Positions 53,405-61,442 of a stretch of 64,000 nt of DNA are shown piece after piece. Source of the DNA: Caulobacter endophyticus (GTDB lineage: Bacteria; Pseudomonadota; Alphaproteobacteria; Caulobacterales; Caulobacteraceae); assembly GCF_029543245.1 (NCBI RefSeq), contig NZ_JARQWV010000016.1, positions 1-64,000 on the forward strand, in the 5' to 3' direction. The notes under the pieces are model-generated. The model did not search any database. It was given only the letters and a program-made list of their open reading frames with translations, and was not told the origin of the DNA. Both the position numbers and the translations under genes were made by a program. Numbering within the stretch: the first letter of the stretch is position 1; every line of letters starts with the position of its first letter.

Positions 53405-54160
53405 TTAGCGGGCCAGCCAGCCGCCGTCGACCGGCAGGGTCACGCCCTGGACGTAGTCGGCGGCCGACGAGGCCAGGAACACGGCAGCCCCGCCCAGGTC
53501 TTCCGGACGACCCCAGCGGCCGGCCGGGATGCGGGCCAGGATCGAGGCGTTGCGGTCGGCGTCGGCGCGCAGGGCCTCGGTGTTGTTGGTGTCGAAATAG
53601 CCGGGCGCGATGGCGTTGACGTTGATGCCCTTGGTCGCCCACTCGTTGGCCAGGATCTTGGTCAGGCCGGCCAGGCCCGACTTGGCGGCCGTGTACGACG
53701 GCACGCGAATGCCGCCCTGGAAGGACAGCAGGCTGGCGATGTTGATCACCTTGCCGCCGCCCTGGGTCAGGGCCTGCTTGGCGAAGGCTTGCGTGAGGAA
53801 GAAGACGACCTTGAGGTTGGTGTCCATCACCGCGTCCCAGTCGGCTTCCGAGAACTCGATCGAGTCGGCGCGACGGATGATGCCGGCGTTGTTGACCAGA
53901 ATGTCGACCTTGCCGAAGGCGGCGACGGTTTCGTCGACCACGCGCTGCACGGGTTCGGTAGTCGAGAAGTCGGCCTTGATCGACACGAACTTGCGGCCCA
54001 GCGCCTCGACGGCGGCCTTGGTGTCGGTCGGTTCGCTGCGGCCCGCGGCGGCGATGTCGGCGCCGGCTTGAGCGAGCGCGATGGCGATCCCCTGCCCGAT
54101 GCCGGTGTTGGCGCCGGTGACGAGCGCGACCTTGCCTTCGAGGCTGAACGGATTGGCCAT
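53405..54160 (-). CDS. kduD: 2-Dehydro-3-deoxy-D-gluconate 5-dehydrogenase KduD
   Basis: An NAD(P)-dependent short-chain dehydrogenase of 251 residues that interconverts 2,5-diketo-3-deoxygluconate and KDG. VTGANTGIGQG (14-24) binds the cofactor; NNAGI is near 90; the catalytic Ser is in NIASLLSFQGG and Tyr/Lys in YTAAKSG (about 155-161). PGYFDTNNTEAL and WGRPEDLGGAAVFLAS are typical KduD segments. It is downstream of kduI, separated by a family C repeat. Confidence 0.92.
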   Translation of the reverse strand: MANPFSLEGKVALVTGANTGIGQGIAIALAQAGADIAAAGRSEPTDTKAAVEALGRKFVSIKADFSTTEPVQRVVDETVAAFGKVDILVNNAGIIRRADSIEFSEADWDAVMDTNLKVVFFLTQAFAKQALTQGGGKVINIASLLSFQGGIRVPSYTAAKSGLAGLTKILANEWATKGINVNAIAPGYFDTNNTEALRADADRNASILARIPAGRWGRPEDLGGAAVFLASSAADYVQGVTLPVDGGWLAR

Positions 54161-54187
54161 TTTATCTGCTTCCTGATCCCAATTGCT

Positions 54188-54283
54188 TCATCCCGGACGG
54201 CTCGAAAGCCGATCGGGACCAAGGGTGGCGCATGGCTGCGCCCCCAGGGTCCCGGCTCTACGCTTTGCTCCGGCCGGGATGAC
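54188..54283. repeat. Dispersed inverted repeat, family C, copy 3 (short)
   Basis: CATCCCGGACGGCTCGAAAGCCGATCGGGACC on the left and CAGGGTCCCGGCTCTACG...CCGGCCGGGATGAC on the right, with a short spacer. It lies in the gap between kduI and kduD, inside a presumed operon. Confidence 0.75.
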
Positions 54284-54314
54284 GGCCGGAGCAGCGCGGG
54301 TGGCGTGCTTACGC

Positions 54315-55157
54315 CTACTTCAGCTGGCAGATGTCCAGCACGTTCATGTCGGTGTAGTCGAGGTTCTCGCCGCCCATCGCCCAGATGAAGGTGTAGTTGG
54401 CGGTGCCCGAACCCATGTGGATCGACCACGGCGGGCTCATGACGGCTTCTTCGTTGGCCATCACGATGTGACGCATTTCGTCCGGCTCGCCCATGTAGTG
54501 GAACACGCGGTCGTTCTCGCCCAGACCGAAGTAGAAGTAGGCTTCCGAGCGGCGGTCGTGCAGGTGGGGCGGCATGGTGTTCCAGACGCTGCCCGGCTTC
54601 AGGACGGTCATGCCCAGCAGCAGCTGAGCCGACTTGCAGGTGGTCGGGACGATGTACTGGTAGATGGTGCGCTCGTTGCTGGTCTCGAGAGCGCCGCGCT
54701 CCAGCGGGATGGCGTCGGCGAAGGCCAGCTTCTTGGTTTCGAACGAGGCGTGCGCCGGCAGGCTGACCAGGTAGAAGCGGGCGGCTTCGCCATTCACGCC
54801 TTCGAAGGTCACGTCCTTGGCGCCCATGGTGACGTACAGGCCGTCACGCGGAACGATGTCGTAGACGACGCCGTCGACGGTGATCTTGCCGGTGGTCTCG
54901 CCGACGTTGATCACGCCCAGTTCGCGGCGCTCCAGGAACGGGTGGCCGGCGGCCGAGGCGGGCTCGGTCTGGTCGGGCAGCTTCACGGCGGTCGAGGCGA
55001 CGACGCCGCCGATCACGAAGCGTTCGGCGTGGTTGTAGTTCAGGACGATCTCGCCTTCGACGAAGAGGTCCTGCATCAGGTAGCGGTCGCGCAGGTCGTC
55101 GTTGCTGACGGCGAACATCATGTCCGGATGAGTGGCGTGGTAGGTCTTGGCGAACAT
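54315..55157 (-). CDS. kduI: 5-Keto-4-deoxyuronate isomerase KduI
   Basis: A cupin isomerase of 280 residues that converts 5-keto-4-deoxyuronate (from unsaturated galacturonate, as in pectin breakdown) to 2,5-diketo-3-deoxygluconate. Key segments are [16 protein letters not shown], the metal-binding cupin motif [17 protein letters not shown] (about 190-207), and [12 protein letters not shown] at the C-terminus. KduI and KduD act in succession. It lies 26 bases after uxaC, so it is in the same transcript. Confidence 0.93.
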   Translation of the reverse strand: MFAKTYHATHPDMMFAVSNDDLRDRYLMQDLFVEGEIVLNYNHAERFVIGGVVASTAVKLPDQTEPASAAGHPFLERRELGVINVGETTGKITVDGVVYDIVPRDGLYVTMGAKDVTFEGVNGEAARFYLVSLPAHASFETKKLAFADAIPLERGALETSNERTIYQYIVPTTCKSAQLLLGMTVLKPGSVWNTMPPHLHDRRSEAYFYFGLGENDRVFHYMGEPDEMRHIVMANEEAVMSPPWSIHMGSGTANYTFIWAMGGENLDYTDMNVLDICQLK

Positions 55158-55183
55158 CGTTGTTTACTCCGGAAGTGGTGTTC

Positions 55184-56638
55184 TTATTCGGCAGCGAGGG
55201 CCGGGGCCGGGAGAGGCCGCGGCTGATCGAGCTTGTAGGCCTTCTTAGGCAGATTGTACGTCAGGTCTACGATGAGCTCCTGAGCTTCCACCAAATCCAT
55301 GCGGTGCTCGCTCACCATGCGCGCCAGGAAGGCGCTGTCGACGCGACGGGCGACATCGTGGCGGGCGGGGATCGACAGGAAGGCGCGGGTGTCGTCGTTG
55401 AAGCCGACGGTATTGTAGAAGCCCGCGGTCTCGGTGACCTGCTCGCGGAAGCGCATCATGCCTTCCGGGCTGTCGTGGAACCACCAGGAGGGGCCCAGCT
55501 TCAGCACCGGATAGTGGCCGGCCAGCGGGGCCAGCTCGCGGCTGTAGGTCGTCTCGTCCAGCGTGAACAGGATCACCGACAGGCGCTTGTCGTTGCCCAA
55601 GCGGGTCAGCAGCGGCTTCAGCGCATCGACATATTCCGTGCGCATCGGAATGTCGGCGCCCTTGTCGCGGCCGTGCGATTCCAACAGGCCCACGTTGTGG
55701 TTGCGGTGCGAGCCGGGGTGGATCTGCATCACCAGGCCGTCCTCGAGGCTCATCTTGGCCATCTCGGTCAGCATCTGGGCGCGGAACAGCTCGGCCTTCT
55801 GCGGCGTGACGTTCCCCTTCACCAGGTCGGCGAACAGGGCTTCCGTCTCGGCGTCCGACAGGTCGGCGGTGGCGGCGGTCGGGTGGCCGTGGTCGGACGA
55901 GGTGGCGCCGGCCTCGATGAAGGCCTTGCGGCGCAGGCGGTGGGCTTCGAGATAGCCCTTCCAGCTGTAGACGTCCTGGCCCGAGATCTCGGCGAAGCGT
56001 TCGAAGGCGCGCGGGCTGCGCTCGTCCTCGAAGTCGATGACCGCGTCGGGGCGATAGGCGGTGATGACGTGACCGCCCCACCCGCTCTCGCGGATAGCCT
56101 TGTGGTGCTTCAGCGGATCATGGGGCCCCTCGGTGGTGGCCAGGGTCTCGATGTTGAAGCGGTCGAACAGGGCGCGCGGACGGAAGGCGTCGGTGGCCAG
56201 GGCCTCGTTGATGCCGTCGAAATAAGCGTCGGCGTTGTCCTCGCCGAGGAACTCGGTGAAGCCGAACACCTTGCTGAACACGTGGTTCAGCCAGATCCAC
56301 GACGGCGTGCCGCGGAAGAGATGGAAGTTCTGGGCGAACAGCTTCCAGGCCGCGCGCGGATCGGTGGCCGGCACGCCCGACTTGCGCGGCACCTTCAGGT
56401 CGTCCAGCGCCACGCCCTGGCTGTAGAGCATGCGGAAGACGTAGTGGTCGGGCGCCAGCAGAAGGTCGGTGGCGTCGCGGAACGGCTCGTTGGTGGCGAA
56501 CCAGGCCGGATCGGTGTGGCCGTGCGGGCTGATGATCGGCAGGGCCGCGACCGTCGAGTAGAGCTCGCGGGCGATGCCGCGGACGGTCGGATCGGCCGGG
56601 AACAGGCGATCGTCGTGCAAAATCAGGGGCCGGGCCAT
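55184..56638 (-). CDS. uxaC: Glucuronate isomerase UxaC
   Basis: Isomerises D-glucuronate to D-fructuronate and D-galacturonate to D-tagaturonate; 484 residues. Amidohydrolase-like fold with ISPHGHTDPAWFATNEPF (about 36-53) holding metal-ligand His residues, and the later SFDWHHG-equivalent region and VGFNDDTRAFLSIPARHDVARR near 410-430. Opens MARPLILHDDRLFPADPTVRGIARELY, as in other UxaC proteins. First gene of the uxaC-kduI-kduD unit; an operator-like site lies 63 bp upstream and overlaps a TTGACA -35. Confidence 0.95.
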   Translation of the reverse strand: MARPLILHDDRLFPADPTVRGIARELYSTVAALPIISPHGHTDPAWFATNEPFRDATDLLLAPDHYVFRMLYSQGVALDDLKVPRKSGVPATDPRAAWKLFAQNFHLFRGTPSWIWLNHVFSKVFGFTEFLGEDNADAYFDGINEALATDAFRPRALFDRFNIETLATTEGPHDPLKHHKAIRESGWGGHVITAYRPDAVIDFEDERSPRAFERFAEISGQDVYSWKGYLEAHRLRRKAFIEAGATSSDHGHPTAATADLSDAETEALFADLVKGNVTPQKAELFRAQMLTEMAKMSLEDGLVMQIHPGSHRNHNVGLLESHGRDKGADIPMRTEYVDALKPLLTRLGNDKRLSVILFTLDETTYSRELAPLAGHYPVLKLGPSWWFHDSPEGMMRFREQVTETAGFYNTVGFNDDTRAFLSIPARHDVARRVDSAFLARMVSEHRMDLVEAQELIVDLTYNLPKKAYKLDQPRPLPAPALAAE

Positions 56639-56694
56639 GGCGTGTCTCCTCGTCCCTTCGCCGGCGGCTGCTAGACGGCCGCTTCGTGGCGCTT

Positions 56695-56708
56695 GGTAAC
56701 CGGTGTCA
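56695..56708 (-). promoter_or_regulatory. Uronate operator candidate upstream of uxaC
   Basis: GGTAACCGGTGTCA: 11 of 14 bases match TGACACCGGTGTCA, with the 10-base half ACCGGTGTCA perfect. On the minus strand the site overlaps TTGACA (56709-56704), a likely -35 of the uxaC promoter, so binding should block RNA polymerase. Confidence 0.5.
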
Positions 56709-56743
56709 AAGTTCGGTGCAAGGTGCAGGGCGCGCGGCGCACC

Positions 56744-57889
56744 CTACACTTTCTTCGGTGGGGCGGAAGACTCGCGCGTCACCAGATAGGGGATGGTCTT
56801 GGCCGGATCGCCCGGCTCGTAGCCCTCGCGGGCGATCAGCTTCTCGGCGGCCATGCGGCCCACTTCGCGCGTCGGAATGTGGATCGTGGTCAGCGGCGGC
56901 CAGACGGCCTGGGCGATCTGGAAGTCGTCGAAGCCGACGACGGTCAGGTCTTCCGGCACCGTCAGGCCGGCGCGTCGGGCGGCCTGCAGCACGCCGGCGG
57001 CCATTTCGTCGTTGCCCGCGAAGATGGCGGTCGGGCGCGGGGTCTTGGCCAGCAGCGCCTCGCCGCAGGCCAGGCCCGATTCGAAGGTATAGGCCCCCTG
57101 CACCACATAGTCGGGGTCGAGCTTCACGCCGGCCTTGGCCAGGGCGTCTTCGAAGCCCCCTCGCCGCTCGTGCGACGAACGGAAGCTGGGCAGGCCGGTG
57201 ATGAAGCCGATGCGCTCGTGGCCAAGCGACACCAGGTGCTCGCCCATGGCCTGGGCGCCCAGCCGGTCATGACCGACAATCATGTGTTCTTCTTCGTCGA
57301 GCGGGACCGAGGCGATGCGGATGTACTCGCAGCCGATGTCGCGCAGCAGGTCGGCGACGCGCTCGTCTTCCGACACCGACGGGGGCAGGACCACGCCGAA
57401 CAGCTTCTGCCGCTCGATGAACATCCGCACGTCCTGCAGGAAGGTGGGGCTGGAGCGATCGCACGGGTGAACCACCAGCTCGAAGCCCGAGCCGCGCATG
57501 CCGTCCAGCAGGCCCAGCTGCATGTTCACGACATACTGCGGATTGGGGTTGTCGTAGATCATGCCGATCAGGAACGAGCGGCGGAACGCCAGGCCGCGGG
57601 CCTGGGGATCGGGGGCGTAGCCCCACTCGGCGATCACCGCCTCGATCCGCACCCGCGTCTCTTCGCGGACGAACGGCGACTGGTTGATCACCCTCGAAAC
57701 GGTCTTCTTGGAGACCCCGGCCAGGCGGGCGATGTCGTTGATGGTGGCGCGGCGTCGGCCGCTTTCCAGCGCGGCGTTCACATCCGACTCGTCGGCGGAC
57801 TTGTTGGGCGTCTTTGACGAGGTCACGGCGTTTCCATGCGGCGGATGTTCTTTTCTTTTGTCATACTCCAGCGTCGAAAGCGTCGCCAA
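56744..57889 (-). CDS. LacI-family regulator of hexuronate catabolism
   Basis: A LacI/GalR-type regulator of 381 residues from ATG 57889 (or about 360 from GTG 57826; neither has a strong ribosome-binding site). Headpiece ATINDIARLAGVSKKTVSRVINQSPFVREETRVRIEAVIAEWGYAPD (about 48-95), then a periplasmic-binding-protein-like sugar domain: SFLIGMIYDNPNPQYVVNMQLGLLDGM, GHDRLGAQAMGEHLVSLGHERIGFITG, TAIFAGNDEMAAGVLQAARRAG and VGFDDFQIAQAVWPPLTTI. Placed between uxaC and the divergent uxaA, it is the natural candidate to bind the four TGACACCGGTGTCA-like sites. The inducer is unknown, probably a uronate or KDG. Confidence 0.9.
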   Translation of the reverse strand: MATLSTLEYDKRKEHPPHGNAVTSSKTPNKSADESDVNAALESGRRRATINDIARLAGVSKKTVSRVINQSPFVREETRVRIEAVIAEWGYAPDPQARGLAFRRSFLIGMIYDNPNPQYVVNMQLGLLDGMRGSGFELVVHPCDRSSPTFLQDVRMFIERQKLFGVVLPPSVSEDERVADLLRDIGCEYIRIASVPLDEEEHMIVGHDRLGAQAMGEHLVSLGHERIGFITGLPSFRSSHERRGGFEDALAKAGVKLDPDYVVQGAYTFESGLACGEALLAKTPRPTAIFAGNDEMAAGVLQAARRAGLTVPEDLTVVGFDDFQIAQAVWPPLTTIHIPTREVGRMAAEKLIAREGYEPGDPAKTIPYLVTRESSAPPKKV

Positions 57890-57920
57890 TCTGCGGCTGA
57901 AAGCGCGCTGGCGAAGCCCT

Positions 57921-57934
57921 TGACACCGGTTTCC
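57921..57934. promoter_or_regulatory. Uronate operator candidate between lacI and uxaA
   Basis: TGACACCGGTTTCC: 12 of 14 bases match TGACACCGGTGTCA. It overlaps TTGACA at 57920-57925 on the plus strand, a possible -35 for uxaA. It lies between the divergent lacI and uxaA starts, so it may control both. Confidence 0.55.
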
Positions 57935-57987
57935 ACTCCCTTAGGACCGGATGGCAACACAAAAAGTCGCAAAGACAAAGACCCCAG

Positions 57988-59496
57988 ATGAGCGAAACGG
58001 CCACTCTTCCCGGCGAATCGATCCACGGCGTCGATCCGCGCGACCACGTCGCCACCGCCTTGCGCCCCTTGTCGGCCGGCGAGACCGTCGACCTGCACGG
58101 CCAGGCGATCCAGGTCCGCAGCGATATTCCCAAGGGCCACAAGATCGCCGTCCGACCGGCGGCCAAAGGCGAGGACGTGCTGAAATACGGCTGGCCGATC
58201 GGCCGGGCCACGACCGACATCGCCGTCGGCGACCACGTTCACGTCCACAATGTCGAGACGCGGCTCTCGGGCGTCGAAGGCTATGACTACGCCCCGGCCG
58301 AGACCGACAACACCGAGGTGGTCGGCGACCGCACCTTCCTGGGCTATCGCCGCAAGAACGGCCGGGTGGGAACGCGCAACGAGATCTGGGTGCTGTGCAC
58401 CGTCGGCTGCGTGGCCAACACCGCCCGCCGCATCGCCGAGAAGGCCAATGCCCGCTTCGCCGGCCGCGTGGACGGCGTCTTCGCCTTCCCCCACCCGTTC
58501 GGCTGCTCGCAGCTGGGCGATGACCTGTCGCACACCCGCCAACTGATCGCCGGCCTAGCCGCCCACCCCAACGCCGGCGGCGTGCTGATCCTGGGCCTGG
58601 GTTGCGAGAACAACCAGTTGAAGGCGCTGCTTGAGAGCGCCCCAGACCTGGATGCCGAGCGCCTGCGCTCGTTCACCACCCAGTTCGTGGAAGACGAGTA
58701 CGAACAGGGCCTGGAGGCCATCGAGGCGCTCATCGAGATCGCCGAGAAGGACCACCGCGAGCCCGCGCCGATCTCCGAATTGGTGGTCGGCCTGAAGTGC
58801 GGCGGCTCGGACGGCTTTTCGGGCGTCACCGCCAACCCGCTGGTCGGCCGCATCGCCGATAAGCTGGCCGCTGCGGGCGGCACGCCGGTGCTGACCGAAA
58901 TCCCCGAGGTGTTCGGCGCAGAGAACGTGCTGCTGCAAAGGGCTGCAAGCCGCGAGATCTTCGACGAGGCCGTCGAGGTGATCGACGACTTCAAGCGCTA
59001 CTTTATCGACAACCACCAGCCCATCTACGAGAACCCCTCGCCCGGCAACATCGCCGGCGGCATCACCACCCTGGAAGAGAAGTCCCTGGGCGCGGTGCAG
59101 AAGGGCGGCCGCGCGCCGCTGGTCGAGGTGCTGCGCTACGGCGAGCGGGTCGGCCCGCACGGCCTGACCTTGCTGGAGGCCCCCGGCAACGACGCGGTGT
59201 CGTCCACGGCCCTGACGGCGGCCGGCGCTACCGTGATCCTGTTCACCACCGGCCGCGGCACGCCGCTAGGCTTCCCGGCGCCGACACTGAAGATCGCCTC
59301 AAACAGCGGCCTGGCCGCCCGCAAGCCGTCGTGGATCGACTTCGACGCCGGGGTGGTGCTGGACGGCCAGACCATGGACCAGGCCGCCGACTCGCTGCTC
59401 GACCTGGTGGTCGCCACCGCGTCGGGCCAGGAGACCAAGGCCGAGCGCAACGGCGAGCGCGAGATCGCCATCTGGAAATCGGGCGTGACCCTCTAG
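57988..59496 (+). CDS. uxaA: Altronate dehydratase UxaA
   Basis: Dehydrates D-altronate to KDG; 502 residues. An N-terminal SAF domain (about 20-105: VATALRPLSAGETVDLHG ... GDHVHVHNVETR), then the UxaA catalytic domain with GRVGTRNEIWVLCTVGCVANT (about 124-144), FPHPFGCSQLG, LGCENNQL and GLKCGGSDGFSG (about 270-281), where Cys residues bind the metal centre. Divergent from the LacI regulator. Its stop touches the stop of the converging beta-lactamase-like gene with no gap (59496/59497). uxaB (tagaturonate reductase), which makes altronate, is not visible next to it. Confidence 0.96.
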   Translation: MSETATLPGESIHGVDPRDHVATALRPLSAGETVDLHGQAIQVRSDIPKGHKIAVRPAAKGEDVLKYGWPIGRATTDIAVGDHVHVHNVETRLSGVEGYDYAPAETDNTEVVGDRTFLGYRRKNGRVGTRNEIWVLCTVGCVANTARRIAEKANARFAGRVDGVFAFPHPFGCSQLGDDLSHTRQLIAGLAAHPNAGGVLILGLGCENNQLKALLESAPDLDAERLRSFTTQFVEDEYEQGLEAIEALIEIAEKDHREPAPISELVVGLKCGGSDGFSGVTANPLVGRIADKLAAAGGTPVLTEIPEVFGAENVLLQRAASREIFDEAVEVIDDFKRYFIDNHQPIYENPSPGNIAGGITTLEEKSLGAVQKGGRAPLVEVLRYGERVGPHGLTLLEAPGNDAVSSTALTAAGATVILFTTGRGTPLGFPAPTLKIASNSGLAARKPSWIDFDAGVVLDGQTMDQAADSLLDLVVATASGQETKAERNGEREIAIWKSGVTL

Positions 59497-60933
59497 CTAG
59501 GGCAAACGCGGCGCCGGCGTGTTCTGGCCGTTCTGGTGCAGGGTCACGCTGCTCGCGCGTCCATCCGCGCCGATGGTGAAGGTCAGCTGTGCGTCGACCA
59601 CCCTGGTGAAGAAGGCCGTCGGCCCCTCGGCGAATATCTCGATACGGGGCTGTCCGGTCAGTTGGCCGAACATCCGCTGGTCCTCCCGCGTGATGGTCAG
59701 CACCGCGCCAGGCGCCAGCATGTAGCGCCCGGTCAGCCCGTCCAGCACGGCCGGCGGCAAGGTCTTGGCCTCGCGGACCTTGAGCTTGGGCGCGGTCTTC
59801 AGCGGCCCGCCGGTCAGCAGGTGCAGGCCCAGGTCCTCGACGCCCATGACGCCGGCGGTGTTGCTCAGCACCACCACGCCCAACCCGGTCAGCCGGTCGA
59901 AGCCGACGAAGGTCTGGAAGCCCATGGTACCGCCGCCGTGGCTGACGATCTCGCCCTTGGGCGTCATGGCGACGTGCCAGCCGAGCGCGACCTGGACGTC
60001 GCCGCCCACCGCACGCCGGGGAACCAGCTGGTCGGCCATGGCGGCCCTCAGCGGCGTGTCGACATAGCCCAGCTCGGCGGCCAGCAGTTTCAGCAGGTCG
60101 TCGGCCGACGACCGCAGGCCGCCGGCCCCCGCCAGGGTCGTCAGATCCCAGTGCGGCGTGATCGCCAGGCCCGCGGTGTGGCCCGGCGAGAAGCGGGCCT
60201 CGAGCGCCGGCGACAGCCTGATCGCCGTGCTCGACATGCCCAGCGGCGCCAGCACCCGCTTGTGCAGCACCGTCTCGTAGTCGCCGCCGGCGCGCTGGCC
60301 CAGCGCCCAGCCCAGCAGTCCGACGCCCAGGTTTGAGTATTCGTAGGTCACGCCGATATCGCGCGTCAGAGTGTGACTCCGCAGGAAGGCGTCCAGCAGG
60401 TCGGGGCCGTAGTCGGCGTAAGGATTGAGCGGATCGGCCATCGGCATGTTGTCCGCCAGCCGGGGCAGGCCCGAAGTATGGGTCGCCAGGTCGATCAGGG
60501 TGATGGCCTTGCCGTTGCGCTCTGGCGCGACCGAGCCGGCGGGCAGAAGCGCGACGACGGGTTCGTCCAGCCGAACCTCACCGCGCCGGACCATGTCGGC
60601 CAGCAGCAGGCCGGTGAAGGCCTTGGTGACCGACCCGATCTCGAACAGGGTCGCGCCGTCGACAGGGCGGGGATCGGCCCCGTCGCGGACGCCGTGGGCG
60701 ACAACCCGCCGCCCCTTGGCGTCGATGACCCCGACGACGATGCCGGCGGCCTGCTTGTCGACATCGACCCGCTGGACCAGCAGTCGGCGGATGGCCGCGT
60801 CGGACAGGCGCGTTTCGGCGGCTACGGGGGCGTCGGCGGTCTGGGCCACGGCGGGCATGGCGCCGAGCAGTACGGCGGCGGCCAACCTCCTGGACAGGAC
60901 GACGCTCAAGGCGGCCACGGCGACTTTCCGCAT
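59497..60933 (-). CDS. Class C beta-lactamase-like serine hydrolase (second)
   Basis: A 478-residue exported protein with a signal sequence about 1-30 (VAQTADA). Catalytic motifs are Ser101-x-x-Lys104 in GSVTKAF, Tyr199-Ser-Asn201 in YEYSNLG and SHGGGTMG in place of KTG. A C-terminal lipocalin-like/DUF3471-type domain (about 380-478) is present. Like the enzyme at 28383 it belongs to the AmpC/EstB class, but it shares the codon use of its neighbours. Substrate unknown: esterase, D-aminopeptidase or peptidoglycan peptidase. Confidence 0.9.
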   Translation of the reverse strand: MRKVAVAALSVVLSRRLAAAVLLGAMPAVAQTADAPVAAETRLSDAAIRRLLVQRVDVDKQAAGIVVGVIDAKGRRVVAHGVRDGADPRPVDGATLFEIGSVTKAFTGLLLADMVRRGEVRLDEPVVALLPAGSVAPERNGKAITLIDLATHTSGLPRLADNMPMADPLNPYADYGPDLLDAFLRSHTLTRDIGVTYEYSNLGVGLLGWALGQRAGGDYETVLHKRVLAPLGMSSTAIRLSPALEARFSPGHTAGLAITPHWDLTTLAGAGGLRSSADDLLKLLAAELGYVDTPLRAAMADQLVPRRAVGGDVQVALGWHVAMTPKGEIVSHGGGTMGFQTFVGFDRLTGLGVVVLSNTAGVMGVEDLGLHLLTGGPLKTAPKLKVREAKTLPPAVLDGLTGRYMLAPGAVLTITREDQRMFGQLTGQPRIEIFAEGPTAFFTRVVDAQLTFTIGADGRASSVTLHQNGQNTPAPRLP

Positions 60934-61063
60934 GTTTCCCCTTCCCCCGCGCCTGCACGCGCTGGAGCCACGCTCTCACTATGGTTGTGGAGCCCCTGCG
61001 AGGAAAGGTCGTTCGGCCATGGGACCGGAGGCCGGACGGCGGCTCACCGCCGCCCGGACCAGA

Positions 61064-61363
61064 TCAGTGGGCGGCGTCCTTGGCCTTCTCACCGGCGTCC
61101 TCGGCCTTGTCGCCGGCCTTCTCGGCCGCCTCGCCCGCAGCGGCGGCGGCGTCGCCGGCCGCCTTGGCGGTTGAGGTGTCGCCGGCGGCGGCGGCATCGG
61201 CGCTGGCGTCGGCGGCCGTGTTGGCGGCGCTCGACGCCTGGGCCGCGGCCTCGGCCGCCTTCTGGCTTTCGACCGAAGCCTCGGCGGCCTTCTCGGTCTT
61301 GTTCTCGCAGGCGGTGACGGTCAGGGCGACCGCGGCCAGGCCGACCAGCAGGGCGTGACGCAT
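61064..61363 (-). CDS. Small Ala/Glu/Lys-rich lipoprotein (99 aa)
   Basis: A 99-residue protein with a lipobox LTVTAC (Cys19). The mature part is almost entirely Ala, Glu, Lys, Asp and Ser in helical, heptad-like spacing (KAAEAAAQASSAANTAAD, then EAAEKAGDKAEDAGEKAKDAA), similar in style to small coiled-coil lipoproteins. Function unknown. Confidence 0.78.
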   Translation of the reverse strand: MRHALLVGLAAVALTVTACENKTEKAAEASVESQKAAEAAAQASSAANTAADASADAAAAGDTSTAKAAGDAAAAAGEAAEKAGDKAEDAGEKAKDAAH

Positions 61364-61442
61364 GTGGATTCTCCCAAGCGAGCTTCGCCGGTCTGTCGCC
61401 GGCTAGGGCTCAACCACATGCGCCGTGGTTCGTTCCCTGCCG

